From: Pegea sp. RAD2-039
Lineage: Eukaryota; Chordata; Thaliacea; Salpida; Salpidae
Length of the DNA: 64,000 nucleotides
Assembly: GCA_034620365.1 (NCBI GenBank)
Contig: JAQGEQ010000324.1
Span: 372,001 to 436,000 of the forward strand
Direction of reading: 5' to 3'
The stretch's first letter is position 1. Each line of letters starts with the position of its first letter. The translations under genes were made by a program, and so were the position numbers. Positions 60,525 to 64,000 of the stretch are shown here, piece after piece. The notes beneath the pieces are model-generated. The model worked only from the letters and a program-made list of their open reading frames with translations, was not told the origin of the DNA and did not search any database.

Positions 60525-63480
60525 TTTCTCACCAAAGATCACCAAAGATCCGAAGTTTTGATCTTTAATGATCCTTAGACTGGATTTCTCACTCTTAGAT
60601 CCGCGATTTGATCTTGATGAAGATCAAATCACTGAGAAGATGATCTCTAAGAGATGATCTTCCTATTTGAAGTTAATCTCTAATTTTTTGACACTGTTTA
60701 ATTTATTTTCTTATTTTTTCGTCAAAATATAAAAATTTGAAATTTTCCATTAAATTTGAAGATGTCTGGTGTCTGGTGATAAGATAAACCAACAAAACTG
60801 CTTCCAATCAGAATTTGTGAGCCAACAAAACGGTTTCACGAACAAAAAGTGAAAAAAGTCGATAATAATTGGATCGATTTCAAAGGTAATATCTATATAA
60901 CCTGATAAAATTAAATTCTATTGAATCGATTTAACACCTTGACTTGTAAAAACTCCTCGACCAACGCGCCAAGTCAATAATAACTTGTCCTACAAATAAA
61001 TCATGTGCTTGGTGGTTAAAGGTGCTGAGGACTCACCTGCTTCTGGTCGACGAAGTGAAGTTACCTTGATAGTTTTGACAATTTAAAAAAAAAAAACAAA
61101 TTTGCTGAACATTCAGCAGCGACTGAAATTTATATTTAACATTACACAAGAGTTTATATAAAAAGCCAAAATATTCAACGACCATATTTACACAAGAAGT
61201 ACTTGCTTCGTAAAGTTAATTAAAATTGAAGCAGCTTCGAATCAAGTGTTGTCTCACTAAACAAAATTCAACAGAAGTTTAACATCAAATTCTCTTAACA
61301 TATCAAATTGTTTATTTCTTGCTAATAACTTTAATATTTTAGGTTTAGATGAGACTAGATACTAGATAAACTGTGATAGCGGTTAGGGGGGTTTGGTTAA
61401 TAAATTGTAAAGATAACTGTGTGGCTGGTAGAAGAGAGATAAGACCTTATCTATTATTTCCCATCCTTTACAGAGATAGCTAAATTAATGTTTAATTTCA
61501 GTTTTAGCTTTTTTTATTAAATTCAATTTTTAAACGTATAAAATTTTGTTGTTAATATTTTCTCACAATAAAGCTCACTTTTACTTAGTATCTTCATTAA
61601 TATTTCCATATTTTTAATTTCACGCTTTTCTGATATCAGATCAGTTGTTATTAGCTGCAATGACGTCATCAATTGATTTCACGCGTCTTTTAGGTCAGCT
61701 GAAATGCTTTAATGACATCACTGCTTTGATGACGAATAACTAAACGTTTTGTTCGATAAAACTTAAAAAAAAAACTTTCGATTTTAATCAACTTTCATTT
61801 TGAAGTTAGAAAAATCGATTCAATCTTTCACGAGTATCATTATGACGTCATTCACGACTCATTAGGAATAGAAAGTGGCTACCATAAATTCGAATTTAAC
61901 TTCTGATAAAGTTTAGTGATTTTTTGAAAGTTTCATAATTTTATGGACAAAATAAACAGAATTGAAAATGATCAAATAAATAAAAGTTAAAAAAGCGAAA
62001 AATGAAAATGAGAGAAGAAAAGAAGAAAGTTGAAGCAATAGCCGCTTGGAATTGCTTTGTTAATACTTGATGTATTTATTAGGCTTCATGTTGATCATAA
62101 AACTCAATTCTTTCCTTTTATTTGTTTGTTTATAGTTTCAATTTTGTTTTGCAAAATTTCAGGAAAATTATTTTATTGTTTATTTTTACTTTTGTTTACT
62201 TTAGGAAATTTACTTTATCTTTTAGTCTTGGAGGTTTTCAAATGATGTCATAATTACTATTTGATGTAATTAAAGGTCCCCTTGACATTTCATTTAAATA
62301 CTTAAATTTCTTGTTCAGCAATTACAATTTAATAAAAATTCTTTAACATATATCAGTTCAAATTAATTCTATCTATTCACAAATTTATGAGCAATTTTTT
62401 TATACGCAATTTTTTTGATCAAATCTTTTTTTTGTGAATTTTTTTGTTTATAAATATTTTGTATAAAAATAAATATTTTTATGTAAATATAAAATGCTGA
62501 TTTGAAACGGGTAGAGTTTTGAAAATTGTTTTTAATAACTCTCTTCAGTGCCTCTTGTTTAAAACAACAAAAAATATTTTCTGAAATTTTTATTTAATAT
62601 CTCAATTTGCAGAAATCTTTTTTTAAAAAACTTTTATTTATATTTTAATTAAAAATTTTTATTAACAATTTCAAGAAAAGTTAAATAAAAAATTTAATCA
62701 GTTTATTTTTGACGATCAAATTTTGAGTAATTAATTTTTCAGATATTTGTCAATTTAAACAAATTTCCAACCCTTCTTTCAAGATATAAATAATTAATTT
62801 TTTTAAACGTTGCAATAAGAAAAAACTTCAAATGTACAAACATAATTTTGATTTATTATTTTTCAACTTATATCAACCTTGTTAGCTATGAGCAGTTTTG
62901 TAAGTAACCAGAAATTTGTTTATTTAAGGATTTCATAATTTCACGCCATTTTTTATAAGCTTTTTGCTTGTTCCGGTCCAGTCTACCAAATTCGACTAGT
63001 CACAAAATGGCCTTTTGTCAATAAGTCCCGGTTAGACAGCTTAACTAAATAAAAGAGAGATTTAGAAGCAAACTTTGAAATAAATTTATAAATTTCCTTT
63101 AATTTGAATTTAGCATAAAAAATTAAAAAGAAAAAAATCCAAACAACCTTTAAATCAGATTGAATCGTTGTGAATATAAGAGTAAAATTGACGAAAGACG
63201 GAATCGTTTTTTTTGCACAAATAGATTGAAGCACAACGGAAAGCAATGAAGCGTAACCGCTTTCAACTCGCTTCGAGTAAACGCTAATCCTTCTTTAGCG
63301 CAAACTCTGTTTTAGAAATAATGAGATTTTTTAATAAATATTATCAGGAAACTTGCTACTTCTCAACTTGCGACTTGTTTACTTTTCAGCCACTTCAAAC
63401 TCATTTTACAAATCCATTTTTGTTGTTGCAATCTTTTAATTAAATTTTAAACTTTTTTTTTGACTCATAATCTAAGAAGA
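60525..63480. other. Spacer between FLRT-like genes 2 and 3
   Basis: GATC-rich 3' UTR-like stretch with short inverted repeats (60530-60670); a SINE-like fragment at about 61012-61062 (GGTGCTGAGGACTCACC); TGACGTCA at about 61660 and 61842. The rest is AT-rich with nothing recognised. Confidence 0.5.
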
Positions 63481-63533
63481 TAATCTTTTTTTACAGATCA
63501 ATAAACTGAATGTTTTCCTCTTCCTAACTCATA

Positions 63534-64000
63534 ATGAACTTTGAATTTAATCTTCTGCTGATCATCTGTTCTTTTACTTTAACATCATCAACTATGGCTT
63601 TGTGTCGAACTAAAAATAAATCCGCATTTTGCCAAGAAAAACATCTTTATGAAATCCCGTACGGAATCCCGGATGACACCACAAAACTCTTCCTTCAGGA
63701 TAACCAAATCAAAAACAGTAAAGAGCTGGAAGACACGCTCTCTCGCTTGGTGTCGCTACAACTTATCAACTTTTGTAACAATAACCTCACAGCAGTCCCT
63801 ATGAACCTCCCAAGAACTTTAACTCGTTTGATGTTGGTTAGTAATCAGGTCAAATACGTCGGCTGGAAACCACTAAGTGGTTTGGTTCGACTTCAACACC
63901 TTCAATTAGACAGCAATCAGTTGACAGACAACAGTTTTGCATCTTCAACATTTCATGACACCAAATCACTTCATGATCTTCTCCTAGTTGACAACAAACT
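63534..64000 (+). CDS. FLRT-like leucine-rich repeat protein 3, cut by window end
   Basis: The ATG at 63534 follows an acceptor TTTTTTACAG (about 63496). Signal peptide (FNLLLIICSFTLTSSTMA), then a reduced N-terminal cap: only CRTKNKSAFC, without the CxxxCxC seen in genes 1 and 2, followed by the collinear EIPYGIPDDTTKLFLQDNQI. Four LRRs are visible before the window ends (LQLINFCNNNL, LMLVSNQV, LQLDSNQL, LLLVDNKL). It aligns best with gene 1. The C-terminal half is not seen. Confidence 0.8.
   Translation, partial: MNFEFNLLLIICSFTLTSSTMALCRTKNKSAFCQEKHLYEIPYGIPDDTTKLFLQDNQIKNSKELEDTLSRLVSLQLINFCNNNLTAVPMNLPRTLTRLMLVSNQVKYVGWKPLSGLVRLQHLQLDSNQLTDNSFASSTFHDTKSLHDLLLVDNK

Overview
This is a window of AT-rich nuclear DNA from an animal, probably an invertebrate. 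Genes have many GT-AG introns, often only about 45-52 bp long. Most space between genes is very AT-rich and holds decayed LINE, SINE and Ty3/gypsy-type LTR copies. A dynein regulatory complex subunit (motile cilia) and three tandem FLRT-like receptors, a family best known in chordates, make an invertebrate chordate such as a tunicate a reasonable guess. That placement is inference.

Left part (1-20 kb): the 3' half of an ERCC6L/PICH-like SNF2 helicase (+) with an exon-containing internal duplication; a repeat-rich stretch with a decayed CR1/Jockey-like LINE (8.3-10.9 kb), two gypsy fragments and a possible short secreted-peptide gene (12 kb); complete minus-strand genes for succinate-semialdehyde dehydrogenase and an AGPAT3/4-type acyltransferase.

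Middle (20-37 kb), the gene-dense core: FBXL13/DRC6 (-), holding about 100 copies of a 17-bp octamer-bearing minisatellite in one intron, is head to head with an FBXO41-like F-box gene (+). Then come an SLC22 transporter (-) with neuroguidin (-) only 71 bp upstream, Asterix/WDR83OS (-), and the proteasome ATPase PSMC1 (+).

Right part (37-64 kb): two minus-strand LINE copies, one carrying a SINE; the whole SF3B3 splicing-factor gene (-) with two intronic minisatellites; a fragment of a second LINE family; a 460-bp pure TTTA microsatellite; and a plus-strand tandem array of three FLRT-like transmembrane LRR genes, the last cut by the window end.

The strongest signals not explained by genes are: (i) about 70 copies of the palindrome TGACGTCA where base composition predicts fewer than one, in coding and noncoding DNA but clustered in particular genes; (ii) pyrimidine-rich tandem repeats that fill introns of several unrelated genes, always in the same orientation relative to transcription; and (iii) recurrent GTTCG 5' splice sites. 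I did not find a clearly new multi-gene system.
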